Shown here in pieces: positions 14,151 through 23,133 of a DNA stretch of 64,000 nucleotides; within the stretch, counting starts at the first letter, position 1, and each line of letters begins with the position of its first letter. Made by a program: the position numbers and the translations under genes. The notes under the pieces are model-generated. The model was not told the DNA's origin and did no database searches. It saw only the letters and a program-made list of their open reading frames with translations. The stretch covers positions 186,001 to 250,000 of the forward strand of contig NZ_JBBVGR010000007.1 of NCBI RefSeq assembly GCF_038148855.1, read 5' to 3'. The stretch comes from Phycobacter sedimenti. GTDB taxonomy: Bacteria > Pseudomonadota > Alphaproteobacteria > Rhodobacterales > Rhodobacteraceae.

Positions 14151-17105
14151 ATGACCGAACAAAGCCCCAACGATCTCTTCCATGCGTCCTCCTTCATGCA
14201 GGGGCACAATGCGGAGTATCTGGAGCAGCTTTACGCCCAGTATGCCAATGACCCCAGCGCGGTGGATGCCGCCTGGGCCGAATTCTTCCGACAGATGGGC
14301 GATGCAGACCTTGATGTGAAGGCCGAGGCTGCAGGCCCCTCCTGGGCGCGTGGCGACTGGCCGCCAGCGCCGAATGATGATCTGACCGCCGCCCTGACCG
14401 GCGAATGGCCCGCCCCCGTGGAAACCAAGGCCGCCGGCAAGAAGATCGCCGAAAAGGCCGCCAAGGCCGGTGTCGAAGTGTCGGACGAGCAGATCCAGCG
14501 CGCGGTTCTGGACTCGGTCCGCGCCCTGATGCTGATCCGTGCCTACCGGATCCGGGGCCATCTGGCCGCCGATCTTGACCCCCTTGGCATGCGTGCGGAC
14601 ACGCCCCATCCCGAGCTCGACCCAAAGACCTACGGCTTTACCGATGCGGACATGGACCGTCCGATCTTCATCGACAACGTGCTGGGGCTGCAGGTTGCGT
14701 CGATGCGGCAGATCGTGGACATCGTGAAGCGCACCTACTGCGGCACCTTTGCCCTGCAGTACATGCACATTTCCGACCCCGAACAGTCCTCCTGGCTGAA
14801 AGAACGGATCGAAGGCTTTGGCAAGGAGATCCAGTTCACCCGCGAGGGCCGCAAGGCGATCCTGAACAAGATGGTCGAGGCCGAGGGCTTCGAAAAGTTC
14901 CTCCATGTCAAATACATGGGCACCAAGCGGTTCGGCCTTGATGGCGGCGAAAGCCTCATTCCCGCGATGGAGCAGATCATCAAGCGTGGCGGCAATCTCG
15001 GTGTCGAGGAAATCGTCATCGGCATGCCGCACCGGGGCCGTCTGTCGGTTCTGGCCAACGTGATGCAGAAACCCTATCGCGCCATCTTCAACGAATTCCA
15101 GGGCGGCAGCTTCAAGCCCGAGGACGTGGATGGATCGGGCGATGTGAAGTACCACCTCGGCGCCTCCTCGGACCGCGAGTTCGACAACAACACCGTGCAC
15201 CTCAGCCTGACCGCGAACCCCTCGCACCTTGAGGCGGTGAACCCGGTTGTGCTGGGCAAGGTCCGCGCCAAGCAGGACCAGAAGAACGATCCGTCCCGCA
15301 CCAAGGTTCTGCCGATCCTGCTGCACGGGGACGCGGCCTTTGCCGGTCAGGGCGTCGTGGCGGAATGTTTCGCCCTCTCGGGTCTGCGCGGTCACAAGAC
15401 CGGCGGCACCATCCATATCGTGGTGAACAACCAGATCGGCTTCACCACCGCGCCGCATTTCTCGCGCTCCTCGCCCTATCCCACCGACAATGCGCTGGTG
15501 GTCGAGGCACCGATCTTCCACGTCAATGGCGACGACCCCGAGGCGGTGGTGCACGCCGCCAAGGTGGCGACCGAGTTCCGCCAGAAGTTCGGCAAGGACG
15601 TCGTGATCGACATGTTCTGCTACCGCCGGTTCGGTCACAACGAGGGCGACGAGCCCATGTTCACCAACCCCTTGATGTACAAGACCATCAAGAGCCACAA
15701 GACCACGCTCAGCCTTTACACCGAGCGTCTGGTCAAGGACGGTCTGATCCCCGAAGGCGAGATCGAGGACATGAAGGCCGCCTTCCAGGCCCAGCTGAAC
15801 GAGGAATTCGAGGCCGGCAAGGACTACAAACCCAACAAGGCCGACTGGCTGGACGGGCGCTGGTCGCACCTCGATCGCCAGAAACAGAACAAGTACCAGC
15901 GCGGCAAGACAGCCATCGCCCAGGAAACCTTTGACGAGGTTGGCGCGGCCCTGACCCGCCTGCCCGAGGGCTTCCCGGTGCACAAGACCATTGGCCGGTT
16001 CCTTGATACCCGTGCCAAGATGTTCGAGACCGGCACCGGCATCGACTGGGCCACGGGTGAGGCGCTGGCATTTGGCTCGCTCCTGACCGAAGGCTACCCG
16101 GTGCGTCTGGCCGGTCAGGACAGCACCCGCGGCACCTTCTCGCAGCGCCACTCCGGCATCGTGAACCAGGACACCGAGGAACGCTACTATCCGCTCAACA
16201 ACATCCGTGCGGGCCAGTCCCAGTACGAGGTGATCGACTCCGCCCTGTCGGAATACGCGGTGCTTGGCTTCGAATACGGCTACTCGCTGGCCGAACCCAA
16301 TGCGCTGACCCTCTGGGAAGCGCAGTTCGGCGACTTCGCCAACGGCGCGCAGATCATGTTCGACCAGTTCATCTCTTCGGGCGAAAGCAAATGGCTGCGG
16401 ATGTCGGGCCTTGTCTGCCTCTTGCCGCACGGCTTCGAAGGTCAGGGCCCCGAGCATTCCTCGGCGCGTCTGGAACGCTTCCTGCAGATGTGCGGCCAGG
16501 ACAACTGGATCGTGGCCAACTGCACGACGCCGGCGAACTACTTCCACATCCTGCGCCGTCAGCTGCACCGCACCTTCCGCAAGCCGCTGATCCTGGTGAC
16601 CCCGAAATCCCTGCTGCGCCACAAGCTGGCCATAAGCAAGGCCGAGGAATTCACCACCGGGTCGAGCTTCCACCGCGTTCTGTGGGACGATGCGCAGCAC
16701 GGCAATTCCGACACCAAGCTGGTCGCCGATGACAAGATCAAGCGCGTCGTTCTGTGCTCGGGCAAGGTCTACTATGACCTCCTGGAAGAGCGCGACGCCC
16801 GCGGCATTGACGACGTCTACCTGATGCGGATCGAACAGTATTACCCCTTCCCGGCGATTTCGCTGGTCAAGGAGCTGGAGCGGTTCAAGGACGCCGAGGT
16901 CGTCTGGTGCCAGGAAGAGCCCAAGAACCAGGGCGCCTGGAGTTTCATCGAGCCAAACATCGAATGGGTGCTGACCCGCATCGGCGCCAAGCATACCCGG
17001 CCCACCTATGTCGGCCGCGCCACATCGGCTTCGCCCGCGACGGGCCTGGCCAGCCAACACAAAGCCCAACAAGCCGCGCTTGTGAACGAAGCGCTGAGCA
17101 TCTGA
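14151..17105 (+). CDS. sucA: 2-oxoglutarate dehydrogenase E1 component
   Basis: 984 residues from ATG 14151, behind AAGAGG; the frame is open further upstream but without family similarity. The N-terminus (NDLFHASSFMQGHNAEYLEQLY) is the usual E2-binding region. The thiamine-diphosphate core includes MPHRGRLSVLANVMQKP, LHGDAAFAGQGVVAE, and GHNEGDEPMFTNPLMY. The C-terminal transketolase-like part ends KAQQAALVNEALSI. It decarboxylates 2-oxoglutarate and passes the succinyl group to the lipoyl domains of SucB, encoded 11 nt downstream. Length and motifs are normal. Confidence 0.98.
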   Translation: MTEQSPNDLFHASSFMQGHNAEYLEQLYAQYANDPSAVDAAWAEFFRQMGDADLDVKAEAAGPSWARGDWPPAPNDDLTAALTGEWPAPVETKAAGKKIAEKAAKAGVEVSDEQIQRAVLDSVRALMLIRAYRIRGHLAADLDPLGMRADTPHPELDPKTYGFTDADMDRPIFIDNVLGLQVASMRQIVDIVKRTYCGTFALQYMHISDPEQSSWLKERIEGFGKEIQFTREGRKAILNKMVEAEGFEKFLHVKYMGTKRFGLDGGESLIPAMEQIIKRGGNLGVEEIVIGMPHRGRLSVLANVMQKPYRAIFNEFQGGSFKPEDVDGSGDVKYHLGASSDREFDNNTVHLSLTANPSHLEAVNPVVLGKVRAKQDQKNDPSRTKVLPILLHGDAAFAGQGVVAECFALSGLRGHKTGGTIHIVVNNQIGFTTAPHFSRSSPYPTDNALVVEAPIFHVNGDDPEAVVHAAKVATEFRQKFGKDVVIDMFCYRRFGHNEGDEPMFTNPLMYKTIKSHKTTLSLYTERLVKDGLIPEGEIEDMKAAFQAQLNEEFEAGKDYKPNKADWLDGRWSHLDRQKQNKYQRGKTAIAQETFDEVGAALTRLPEGFPVHKTIGRFLDTRAKMFETGTGIDWATGEALAFGSLLTEGYPVRLAGQDSTRGTFSQRHSGIVNQDTEERYYPLNNIRAGQSQYEVIDSALSEYAVLGFEYGYSLAEPNALTLWEAQFGDFANGAQIMFDQFISSGESKWLRMSGLVCLLPHGFEGQGPEHSSARLERFLQMCGQDNWIVANCTTPANYFHILRRQLHRTFRKPLILVTPKSLLRHKLAISKAEEFTTGSSFHRVLWDDAQHGNSDTKLVADDKIKRVVLCSGKVYYDLLEERDARGIDDVYLMRIEQYYPFPAISLVKELERFKDAEVVWCQEEPKNQGAWSFIEPNIEWVLTRIGAKHTRPTYVGRATSASPATGLASQHKAQQAALVNEALSI

Positions 17106-17116
17106 GGAAGAGACAC

Positions 17117-18643
17117 ATGACCACTGAAGTGCGCGTACCCACCCTGGGTGAATCCGTCACCGAAGCCACCGTGGCCACCTGGTTCAAAAAGCCCGGCGAT
17201 GCGGTTGCCGTGGATGAAATGCTCTGCGAGCTGGAGACCGACAAGGTCACCGTCGAAGTGCCCGCCCCCGCGGCCGGCACCCTGGGCGAAATCGTCGCCG
17301 CCGAAGGCGATACCGTGGGCGTCGATGCGCTCCTGGCCACAATCACCGAGGCAGGCGCCGCAGCCGCAGCGACCCCGGCGCCTGCCGCACCCGCTGCCGC
17401 GGCTGCGCCCGCAGGTGATGCAGGCGGCTCCACCGATGTGATGGTGCCCACCCTTGGCGAATCCGTGACTGAGGCGACCGTCTCCACATGGTTCAAGAAG
17501 GTCGGCGACACCGTCGCGCAGGACGAAATGCTCTGTGAGCTGGAAACCGACAAGGTTTCGGTCGAGGTGCCCGCGCCCGTCGCTGGCGTTCTGGCTGAAA
17601 TCACCGCGCCCGAAGGCACCACGGTTGATGCCTCGGCGAAACTCGGCGTGATCTCCGGCTCCGGTGCAGCGGTCGCGGCCGAGCCTGCCACCGACACCGG
17701 CGCCAGCCAGTACAGCACGCCCCCGGCGGGCAATGGCGGTCCGGGCAAGGACGTCGCCAATGCACCCTCGGCGGAAAAGGCCATGGCCGAAGCCGGGATC
17801 TCTGCCGCGAATGTTCAGGGCACCGGCCGCGATGGCCGCATCATGAAGGATGACGTCGCCCGCGCCGTGGCAGCCGCCGCAGCCGCGCCCGCACCGGCCC
17901 CTGCCCCGGCCGCCCCGCGTGCGCCGGTCGCTGCTGACGATGCCGCGCGTGAAGAGCGGGTCAAGATGACCCGCCTGCGCCAGACCATCGCCAAGCGCCT
18001 GAAAGACAGCCAGAACACCGCTGCCATGCTGACCACCTACAACGAGGTGGACATGACCGAGGTGATGGCCCTGCGCAAACAGTACAAGGACGAGTTCGAA
18101 AAGAAGCACGGCGTGCGTCTGGGCTTCATGTCCTTCTTCACCAAGGCCTGCTGCCACGCGCTGAAGGAAGTTCCCGAGGTCAACGCCGAAATCGACGGCA
18201 CCGACATCGTCTACAAGAACTTCGTGCACATGGGCGTTGCCGCCGGCACGCCGACCGGCCTGGTGGTTCCGATCATCCGCGATGCGGACAGCATGTCCTT
18301 TGCCGAGATCGAAAAGGCGATCGCCGAGAAGGGCAAGCGCGCCCGTGACGGCAAGCTGTCGATGGCGGAAATGCAGGGCGGCACCTTCACCATCTCCAAC
18401 GGTGGTGTCTATGGCTCGCTGATGTCCTCGCCCATCCTGAACCCGCCGCAGTCGGGTATCTTGGGCATGCACAAGATCCAGGACCGCCCGATGGCCATCA
18501 ACGGTGAGGTGGTGATCCGCCCGATGATGTATCTGGCCCTCAGCTATGACCACCGCATCGTCGACGGCAAAGGCGCCGTGACCTTCCTGGTCCGCGTCAA
18601 GGAAGCGCTGGAAGATCCCCGTCGTCTGCTGATGGATCTGTAA
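17117..18643 (+). CDS. sucB: Dihydrolipoyl succinyltransferase (E2o) with two lipoyl domains
   Basis: 508 residues, longer than the roughly 400 of E. coli SucB because the lipoyl domain is duplicated. Both copies carry ELETDK with the lipoylated lysine, Lys43 and Lys146. Alanine/proline-rich linkers separate them from an E1/E3-binding domain (GTGRDGRIMKDDVARAV) and the catalytic domain ending SYDHRIVDGKGAVTFLV with the active-site histidine. It forms the core of the 2-oxoglutarate dehydrogenase complex. It starts 11 nt after sucA. The linkers have few hydrophobic residues, as expected for swinging arms. Confidence 0.97.
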   Translation: MTTEVRVPTLGESVTEATVATWFKKPGDAVAVDEMLCELETDKVTVEVPAPAAGTLGEIVAAEGDTVGVDALLATITEAGAAAAATPAPAAPAAAAAPAGDAGGSTDVMVPTLGESVTEATVSTWFKKVGDTVAQDEMLCELETDKVSVEVPAPVAGVLAEITAPEGTTVDASAKLGVISGSGAAVAAEPATDTGASQYSTPPAGNGGPGKDVANAPSAEKAMAEAGISAANVQGTGRDGRIMKDDVARAVAAAAAAPAPAPAPAAPRAPVAADDAAREERVKMTRLRQTIAKRLKDSQNTAAMLTTYNEVDMTEVMALRKQYKDEFEKKHGVRLGFMSFFTKACCHALKEVPEVNAEIDGTDIVYKNFVHMGVAAGTPTGLVVPIIRDADSMSFAEIEKAIAEKGKRARDGKLSMAEMQGGTFTISNGGVYGSLMSSPILNPPQSGILGMHKIQDRPMAINGEVVIRPMMYLALSYDHRIVDGKGAVTFLVRVKEALEDPRRLLMDL

Positions 18644-18654
18644 TAAGAACAGCG

Positions 18655-18680
18655 GCGCACCCCTATTTGACGGGGTGCGC
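18655..18680 (+). terminator. Stem-loop downstream of sucB
   Basis: GCGCACCCC and GGGGTGCGC form a nine-base-pair stem with an 8-nt loop, 12 nt after the sucB stop. It is followed by TTAGCGTTTC, a weak U-rich tract. It probably reduces read-through into the next gene. Confidence 0.6.
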
Positions 18681-18701
18681 TTAGCGTTTCGAGGGACAGA
18701 G

Positions 18702-19061
18702 ATGAACCTGGCCATCACTGCAGTTCAGTGGATGATCGCGTTGGCAGCGGCCGTGCTATGCGTACAGATGTTTATTGCCGCTGCAGACGGCCCCTCGCTA
18801 TTGGAACTCATCGCGCTCTTTGCAATCCTAGTTGCGATTCAGATCCTGCCCTTGGTCTTCTTCCTCCACTGCCTCGACAAAGAGATCAAATGGGGCATCT
18901 ACCTGTTTGCCGTATTCTGCCTCTACGTGTTCGTAAGCACGGTCATGGACGGGTTGACGGTTGAGAACCTGATCCACTTCCCGAGTGCAATCCTGGCCTT
19001 TGTGGCGTTCTGCGGGATTTTTCACTGGAAACGTGACCGCAAGATACTGGAGCAGCAATGA
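18702..19061 (+). CDS. Small hypothetical membrane protein
   Basis: 119 residues from ATG 18702 behind GAGGGACAGAG. Four hydrophobic segments cover about residues 5-27, 34-58, 63-84 and 89-108, and the tail is basic (HWKRDRKILEQQ). No domain is recognised. It sits between sucB and a MAPEG gene, downstream of a terminator-like stem, and is followed by an inverted repeat of the 15-bp family. GC content is lower than in sucB. Confidence 0.65.
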   Translation: MNLAITAVQWMIALAAAVLCVQMFIAAADGPSLLELIALFAILVAIQILPLVFFLHCLDKEIKWGIYLFAVFCLYVFVSTVMDGLTVENLIHFPSAILAFVAFCGIFHWKRDRKILEQQ

Positions 19062-19079
19062 CGCATCATCCACCAGATA

Positions 19080-19143
19080 GGGCAGCGCCCGACCCTAGGT
19101 GGGTGCGAAAGCGCCCTTCTGGGGGGAGGGTCGGGCGCTGCCC
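19080..19143. repeat. Inverted repeat GGGCAGCGCCCGACC, copy 2
   Basis: The arms are identical to the copy at 13912-13954 and perfectly complementary over 15 bp. The 34-nt interior contains a second stem, GGGTGC-GAAA-GCGCCC, closed by a GNRA tetraloop. It lies 18 nt after a stop codon and 30 nt before the MAPEG start. Same arms with different interiors suggests a dispersed intergenic repeat. Confidence 0.75.
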
Positions 19144-19173
19144 GGCGTTGCCGGGCAATGAAAGAGGCCAAGA

Positions 19174-19563
19174 ATGACCCCTGAACTCACCGCCCTCACA
19201 GTCGCCGCGCTGCTGCAGGTTCTGCAGTTCTTCGCCTATTCCATCACGGCCAACCGGCAGGTCGGCCCCAAGGTGGCGATGGGTCCGCGTGACACGCCGG
19301 TACAACTGACCGGCATCGCGGGCCGATTGCAACGGGCGCTGAACAATCACTTCGAAGGGCTGATCCTCTTCACCATCGCCTGTGTGGTGGTGACGCTTGG
19401 CGGCCAGTCCACGGAATTCACCGCCGCCTGCGGCTGGGTCTATGTGCTGAGCCGGGTGCTGTATGTGCCCGCCTATGCCTTGGGCCTGTCGCCCTGGCGG
19501 TCGGTCGTCTGGTCGGTCGGCTTTCTCGCCACCATCCTGATGCTGATCGCGGCGCTGATCTGA
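19174..19563 (+). CDS. MAPEG family membrane protein
   Basis: 129 residues with four membrane helices and the MAPEG pattern: a polar RLQRALNNHFEGLILFTIA segment after the first loop and SRVLYVPAYALGLSPWRSVVW in the third helix region. MAPEG proteins are membrane-associated enzymes of eicosanoid and glutathione metabolism in eukaryotes; bacterial members are mostly uncharacterised. The start follows AAAGAGGCC. It lies between sucB and lpdA, a place often taken by such a gene in Rhodobacterales. Confidence 0.88.
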   Translation: MTPELTALTVAALLQVLQFFAYSITANRQVGPKVAMGPRDTPVQLTGIAGRLQRALNNHFEGLILFTIACVVVTLGGQSTEFTAACGWVYVLSRVLYVPAYALGLSPWRSVVWSVGFLATILMLIAALI

Positions 19564-19606
19564 TGGTCTGCGCCCACCCTCATATCCCCGAACACGGGCC
19601 AGGGCC

Positions 19607-19650
19607 GTGCACAGGCGGTGTACGCCCGGTGCACGGGGGGTGTACGGATG
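19607..19650. repeat. Two imperfect tandem repeats of 22 bp upstream of lpdA
   Basis: Each unit begins GTGCAC and contains GGTGTACG; 17 of 22 positions agree. The period is two helical turns, and GTGCAC and GTGTAC are themselves (near) palindromes. The array ends 66 bp before the lpdA start, so it may be a regulator-binding array for lpdA. Confidence 0.5.
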
Positions 19651-19716
19651 TCACCCCCGGTTTTCGCCCCCTATTTCGCCCCGGCCAAACTCTCATTCTT
19701 AACGAAAGGACCTCCC

Positions 19717-21111
19717 ATGGCTTCCTATGACGTGATCATCATCGGCGCAGGCCCCGGCGGCTATGTCAGCGCCATCCGCTGCGCCCAGCTGGGCCTCAAG
19801 ACCGCCATCGTCGAAGGGCGCGAAACCCTTGGCGGCACCTGCCTGAACGTAGGCTGTATCCCGTCCAAGGCGCTGCTGCACGCGACGCATTCCCTGCACG
19901 AGGCAGAGCACAATTTTGCCAAGATGGGCCTCAAGGGCAAAAGCCCCTCCGTCGACTGGGACCAGATGAAGGCGTACAAGGACGAGGTCATCGGCCAGAA
20001 CACCGGCGGCGTCGAATTCCTGATGAAAAAGAACAAGATCGACTGGCTGAAAGGCTGGGCCTCGATCCCGGCTGCCGGCCAGGTCAAGGTCGGCGACGAT
20101 GTGCATGAGGCTAAGAATATCGTGATCGCCTCTGGCTCGGTTCCCTCTTCGCTCCCCGGCGTCACCGTGGACAACCAGAAGGGCATCGTGGTGGACAGCA
20201 CCGGCGCGCTGGAGCTGCCCAAGGTGCCGAAAAAGATGGTCGTCATCGGTGCCGGCGTCATCGGGCTGGAGCTTGGCTCGGTCTATGCGCGCCTTGGCGC
20301 CGAAGTGACCGTGGTGGAATACATGGACGCCGTCTGCCCCGGCATGGACAAGGACGTGCAGCGCACTTTCAAACGTATACTTGAAAAACAAGGGCTTAAC
20401 TTCATCATGGGCGCCGCCGTGCAGGGCGTTGAGACCACCAAGACCAAGGCCAAGGTGACCTACCAGCCCAAGAAAGGCGGCGATGCCGAGGTGCTGGACG
20501 CCGATGTGGTGCTGGTCGCCACGGGCCGCAAACCCTACGCCGAGGGGCTGGGCCTGGATGCCTTGGGTGTGAAACTGACCGAGCGCGGCCAGATCGCAAC
20601 CGACGCGCACTGGGCCACCAACGTCAAAGGCATCTATGCCATCGGTGACGTGATCGAAGGCCCGATGCTGGCCCACAAGGCCGAGGACGAAGGCATGGCC
20701 GTGGCCGAGGTGATCGCGGGCAAGCATGGCCACGTGAACTATGGCGTGATCCCTGGCGTCGTCTACACCACGCCCGAGGTTGCCACCGTCGGCGCCACCG
20801 AGGACGCGCTCAAGGCCGAGGGCCGCAAGATCAAGGTCGGCAAGTTCAACTTCATGGGCAACGGCCGCGCCAAGGCCGTGCATCAGGGTGAGGGCTTTGT
20901 GAAACTGATCGCGGACAAGGAAACCGACCGCATCCTGGGCGCTGCCATCATCGGCCCCGGCGCCGGTGATCTGATCCACGAGGTCTGCGTCGCCATGGAA
21001 TTCGGCGCCTCTGCCGAGGATCTGGCCCTCACCTGCCACGCGCACCCGACCTATTCCGAAGCGGTCCGCGAAGCGGCCCTTGCCTGCGGCGACGGCGCGA
21101 TCCACAGCTAA
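19717..21111 (+). CDS. lpdA: Dihydrolipoyl dehydrogenase (E3)
   Basis: 464 residues from ATG 19717, behind AAAGGACC. GAGPGGYVSAIRCAQLG is the FAD site. GGTCLNVGCIPSKALL holds the redox-active Cys42-Cys47 pair. A second Rossmann motif, GAGVIGLELGSVYARLG, binds NAD. The C-terminal CHAHPTYSEAVREAAL supplies the catalytic His-Glu. It reoxidises the dihydrolipoyl groups of SucB; in this position it is most likely the E3 of 2-oxoglutarate dehydrogenase. A hairpin follows 8 nt after the stop. Confidence 0.97.
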   Translation: MASYDVIIIGAGPGGYVSAIRCAQLGLKTAIVEGRETLGGTCLNVGCIPSKALLHATHSLHEAEHNFAKMGLKGKSPSVDWDQMKAYKDEVIGQNTGGVEFLMKKNKIDWLKGWASIPAAGQVKVGDDVHEAKNIVIASGSVPSSLPGVTVDNQKGIVVDSTGALELPKVPKKMVVIGAGVIGLELGSVYARLGAEVTVVEYMDAVCPGMDKDVQRTFKRILEKQGLNFIMGAAVQGVETTKTKAKVTYQPKKGGDAEVLDADVVLVATGRKPYAEGLGLDALGVKLTERGQIATDAHWATNVKGIYAIGDVIEGPMLAHKAEDEGMAVAEVIAGKHGHVNYGVIPGVVYTTPEVATVGATEDALKAEGRKIKVGKFNFMGNGRAKAVHQGEGFVKLIADKETDRILGAAIIGPGAGDLIHEVCVAMEFGASAEDLALTCHAHPTYSEAVREAALACGDGAIHS

Positions 21112-21119
21112 ACTCTTTC

Positions 21120-21147
21120 TTCGCCCCGGTTTTCTTGCCGGGGCGAA
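21120..21147. terminator. Hairpin downstream of lpdA
   Basis: TTCGCCCCGG and CCGGGGCGAA form a perfect ten-base-pair stem with an 8-nt T-rich loop, 8 nt after the lpdA stop. U residues lie on the 5' side and in the loop rather than after the stem, so it is a likely but not classical terminator. Confidence 0.6.
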
Positions 21148-21165
21148 ACCCATTTTGGATTCGTT

Positions 21166-21666
21166 TTGAAGCTTCGTATTCTTTTTCCCACTGTGGTCAT
21201 CGGACTGGCGCTTGGCTATGGTACGGCGTCCGTTCTGTCGCCCCTGCCAAGCCGCACGGAACGGATTGCCACGCTGTTCACGGATATCTGTATCGCCAAC
21301 CATTTCGGTCGCGATTTTGGCACTCCAAAGGACCATGGTCTGGTAGAGGTCTTGGACGGCTTCCAAAAGGTGTTGTGGATCGACCCCCTATCAGGTGCCT
21401 TTCTTCGGCTTGAGACTGCGAAGTGCACAATTGAAACACATGCTCCGCATGCACTTAGCCGCCCAGAGGCCGAAGACGTGCTGACAAGGCTAGAAACCAT
21501 TGTTCCAAATGCACTGCCCGATCTGCCGGTGGACCCGGATGCGGTCGTCGGAGGAAATAGCGTCTCCAAGGGATGGCTGACTGGGCCGCGCGGCTCCCTT
21601 GCGCGCTGGGGCGTGTTCTTTGCGGCCTTTCCGGATAATCCAGACGGGGACAGCAGTTGGCTCTGA
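21166..21666 (+). CDS. Hypothetical exported protein with a TTG start
   Basis: 166 residues if read from TTG 21166; no ATG or GTG gives the hydrophobic N-terminus KLRILFPTVVIGLALGYGTASVL, which looks like a signal peptide or anchor. The rest has an ICIANHFG segment near residue 42 and a Trp-rich C-terminus, with no recognised domain. GC content is lower than in lpdA. The ribosome site is weak. It begins 54 nt after lpdA, behind the hairpin. Confidence 0.55.
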   Translation: MKLRILFPTVVIGLALGYGTASVLSPLPSRTERIATLFTDICIANHFGRDFGTPKDHGLVEVLDGFQKVLWIDPLSGAFLRLETAKCTIETHAPHALSRPEAEDVLTRLETIVPNALPDLPVDPDAVVGGNSVSKGWLTGPRGSLARWGVFFAAFPDNPDGDSSWL

Positions 21667-21800
21667 ATCAGGGCACCGCAGCCCGACAGCTAAGCCACGC
21701 TTGTGAGCCTATTCAACCCTCACGCCTGACAGTTCGAGACCAACCCTGTTGAGCATCGAGCCCTAGAGTTTTGTTTCGCGTTGGAACAGAACACATTCCC

Positions 21801-22406
21801 TCACCACATGGTCTTTGCCGCCCGTGCGCCCCAGGCGTCATCATAGGGTTTGCCGCCCTCCTCGCCATCTGTCTGCTCGGCAAGGATCTCTCCCATGCTG
21901 GGCAGGCCCTCGCTTTGATCGCCTGCGGTCCAGGTGCCTGCCCGCATCAGGGCGCGGGCGCATTGAGTGTAGATTTCGTCGATAGCAATCACGGCAACGG
22001 TCGCAGGCTGCTTGCCCTGACGGTCAAACCGGGCGCGCAGGGCTTCATCGGCCGTGATCCGGGCCTGCCCATTCACGCGCACCACGTTGTTTGATCCGGG
22101 CACGAAAAACATCAGCGATACCCTCGGATCCACCACGATATTGCGAAGTGAATCGATCCGCTGGTTGCCCCGCCAATCGGGCAGAGCGAGGGTGCCGGGA
22201 TCCAGTTCCAGAACACAGGGGCCATCGTCGCCGCGCGGGCTGGCGTCGGTCCCTTCGGGACCGACAGTGGACAGCACGCACAGGCGCGAGGCCATGATCC
22301 ACTTGCGATAAAGCGGCGTCATCCGCCGCGCCACTTTTCGTAAAGAAGGCGCTCCCGGTGTCCCGTAAAGCGCCTCAAGATCTTCAAGATTTTCGATGTA
22401 CTCCAT
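21801..22406 (-). CDS. Pyridoxamine 5'-phosphate oxidase family flavoprotein
   Basis: 201 residues from ATG 22406. The split-barrel FMN-binding fold is indicated by ASRLCVLSTVGPEGTDASPRGDD, FLM-type DWRGNQRIDSLRNIVVDPRVSLMFFVPG and RVNGQARITADEALRARF. These fit the PPOX-type subfamily of about 200 residues rather than true PdxH. The substrate is unknown. It overlaps the end of plsC by 23 nt, so it is the last gene of the ftsE-ftsX-plsC row. A TTG start nine bases upstream is possible. Confidence 0.85.
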   Translation of the reverse strand: MEYIENLEDLEALYGTPGAPSLRKVARRMTPLYRKWIMASRLCVLSTVGPEGTDASPRGDDGPCVLELDPGTLALPDWRGNQRIDSLRNIVVDPRVSLMFFVPGSNNVVRVNGQARITADEALRARFDRQGKQPATVAVIAIDEIYTQCARALMRAGTWTAGDQSEGLPSMGEILAEQTDGEEGGKPYDDAWGARAAKTMW

Positions 22407-23133
22407 CCGGATCAAACCCCGCTTCGCGCATCAGTGCATCGGATCGCTCTTCGACCCGTTCTTCCAATATCTTCATGAAATCCTGCCGCTTCATACCCGG
22501 TTCAATCGGGTCCAGGAATTCAACCACGGCGACGCCCGGACGGCGCATGATCCCCTTGCGCGGCCAGAGGACCCCCACATTGGTGGCCACCGGCACGCAG
22601 GTCTGCGCCAGTTGTTCGTACAGAACGCCGGTGCCGACCTTGTATTCCGCCTTGACGCCCGGCGCGACGCGCGTGCCTTGCGAATAGATCACCAACTGCC
22701 CCGCTTCCTGCCGACCGGCGTGAACATCTGCCACCATCTTCTGGATCGCGGCGCCACGCTTGCCGCGGTCCACAGCCACGCAGTCCAAGAGCTTGGCGTA
22801 TTGGCCGATCACCGGGGTGCGCAGGATCTCTTTCTTCATGATGAACTTGGCCGTCGGCAAGGCGGTGAAAATCATCATGATATCCAGGAACGACTGGTGC
22901 TTGGCGGCGATCAGCGCCTCACCTTGGGGGGGCGTGCCGCGCACCTCGCAGCGGATGCCGACCATCCAGCGCGCGCTCCAGAACACCCAGCGCGAATAGG
23001 TCTTGCAGCAGGTCCGGGCGCCCCGTTTGCTGAAGATCGCCCAGGGCGCAAAGGCAAGGCCGATGATCGGCATCATCAGGTAGATCTGGCCCACAAACAG
23101 AAGCGAGCGCAGCCATTGAATTGCATCTTTCAC
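22384..23133 (-). CDS. plsC: 1-acyl-sn-glycerol-3-phosphate acyltransferase
   Basis: 249 residues from a GTG start that overlaps the ftsX stop (GTGA). The acyltransferase motif KHQSFLD, with catalytic His-x4-Asp, sits near residue 75. VAVDRGKRG matches block II and YSQGTRVAPG block III of the PlsC family. An N-terminal hydrophobic stretch of about 30 residues anchors it in the inner membrane. It adds the second acyl chain in phosphatidic acid synthesis. Confidence 0.92.
   Translation of the reverse strand: MKDAIQWLRSLLFVGQIYLMMPIIGLAFAPWAIFSKRGARTCCKTYSRWVFWSARWMVGIRCEVRGTPPQGEALIAAKHQSFLDIMMIFTALPTAKFIMKKEILRTPVIGQYAKLLDCVAVDRGKRGAAIQKMVADVHAGRQEAGQLVIYSQGTRVAPGVKAEYKVGTGVLYEQLAQTCVPVATNVGVLWPRKGIMRRPGVAVVEFLDPIEPGMKRQDFMKILEERVEERSDALMREAGFDPDGVHRKS

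Noticed and set aside
14112..17072. 986-codon open frame antisense to sucA
   Set aside because: sucA is unambiguous over its full length; the antisense frame is low-complexity and histidine-rich, as expected from mirrored codon bias.
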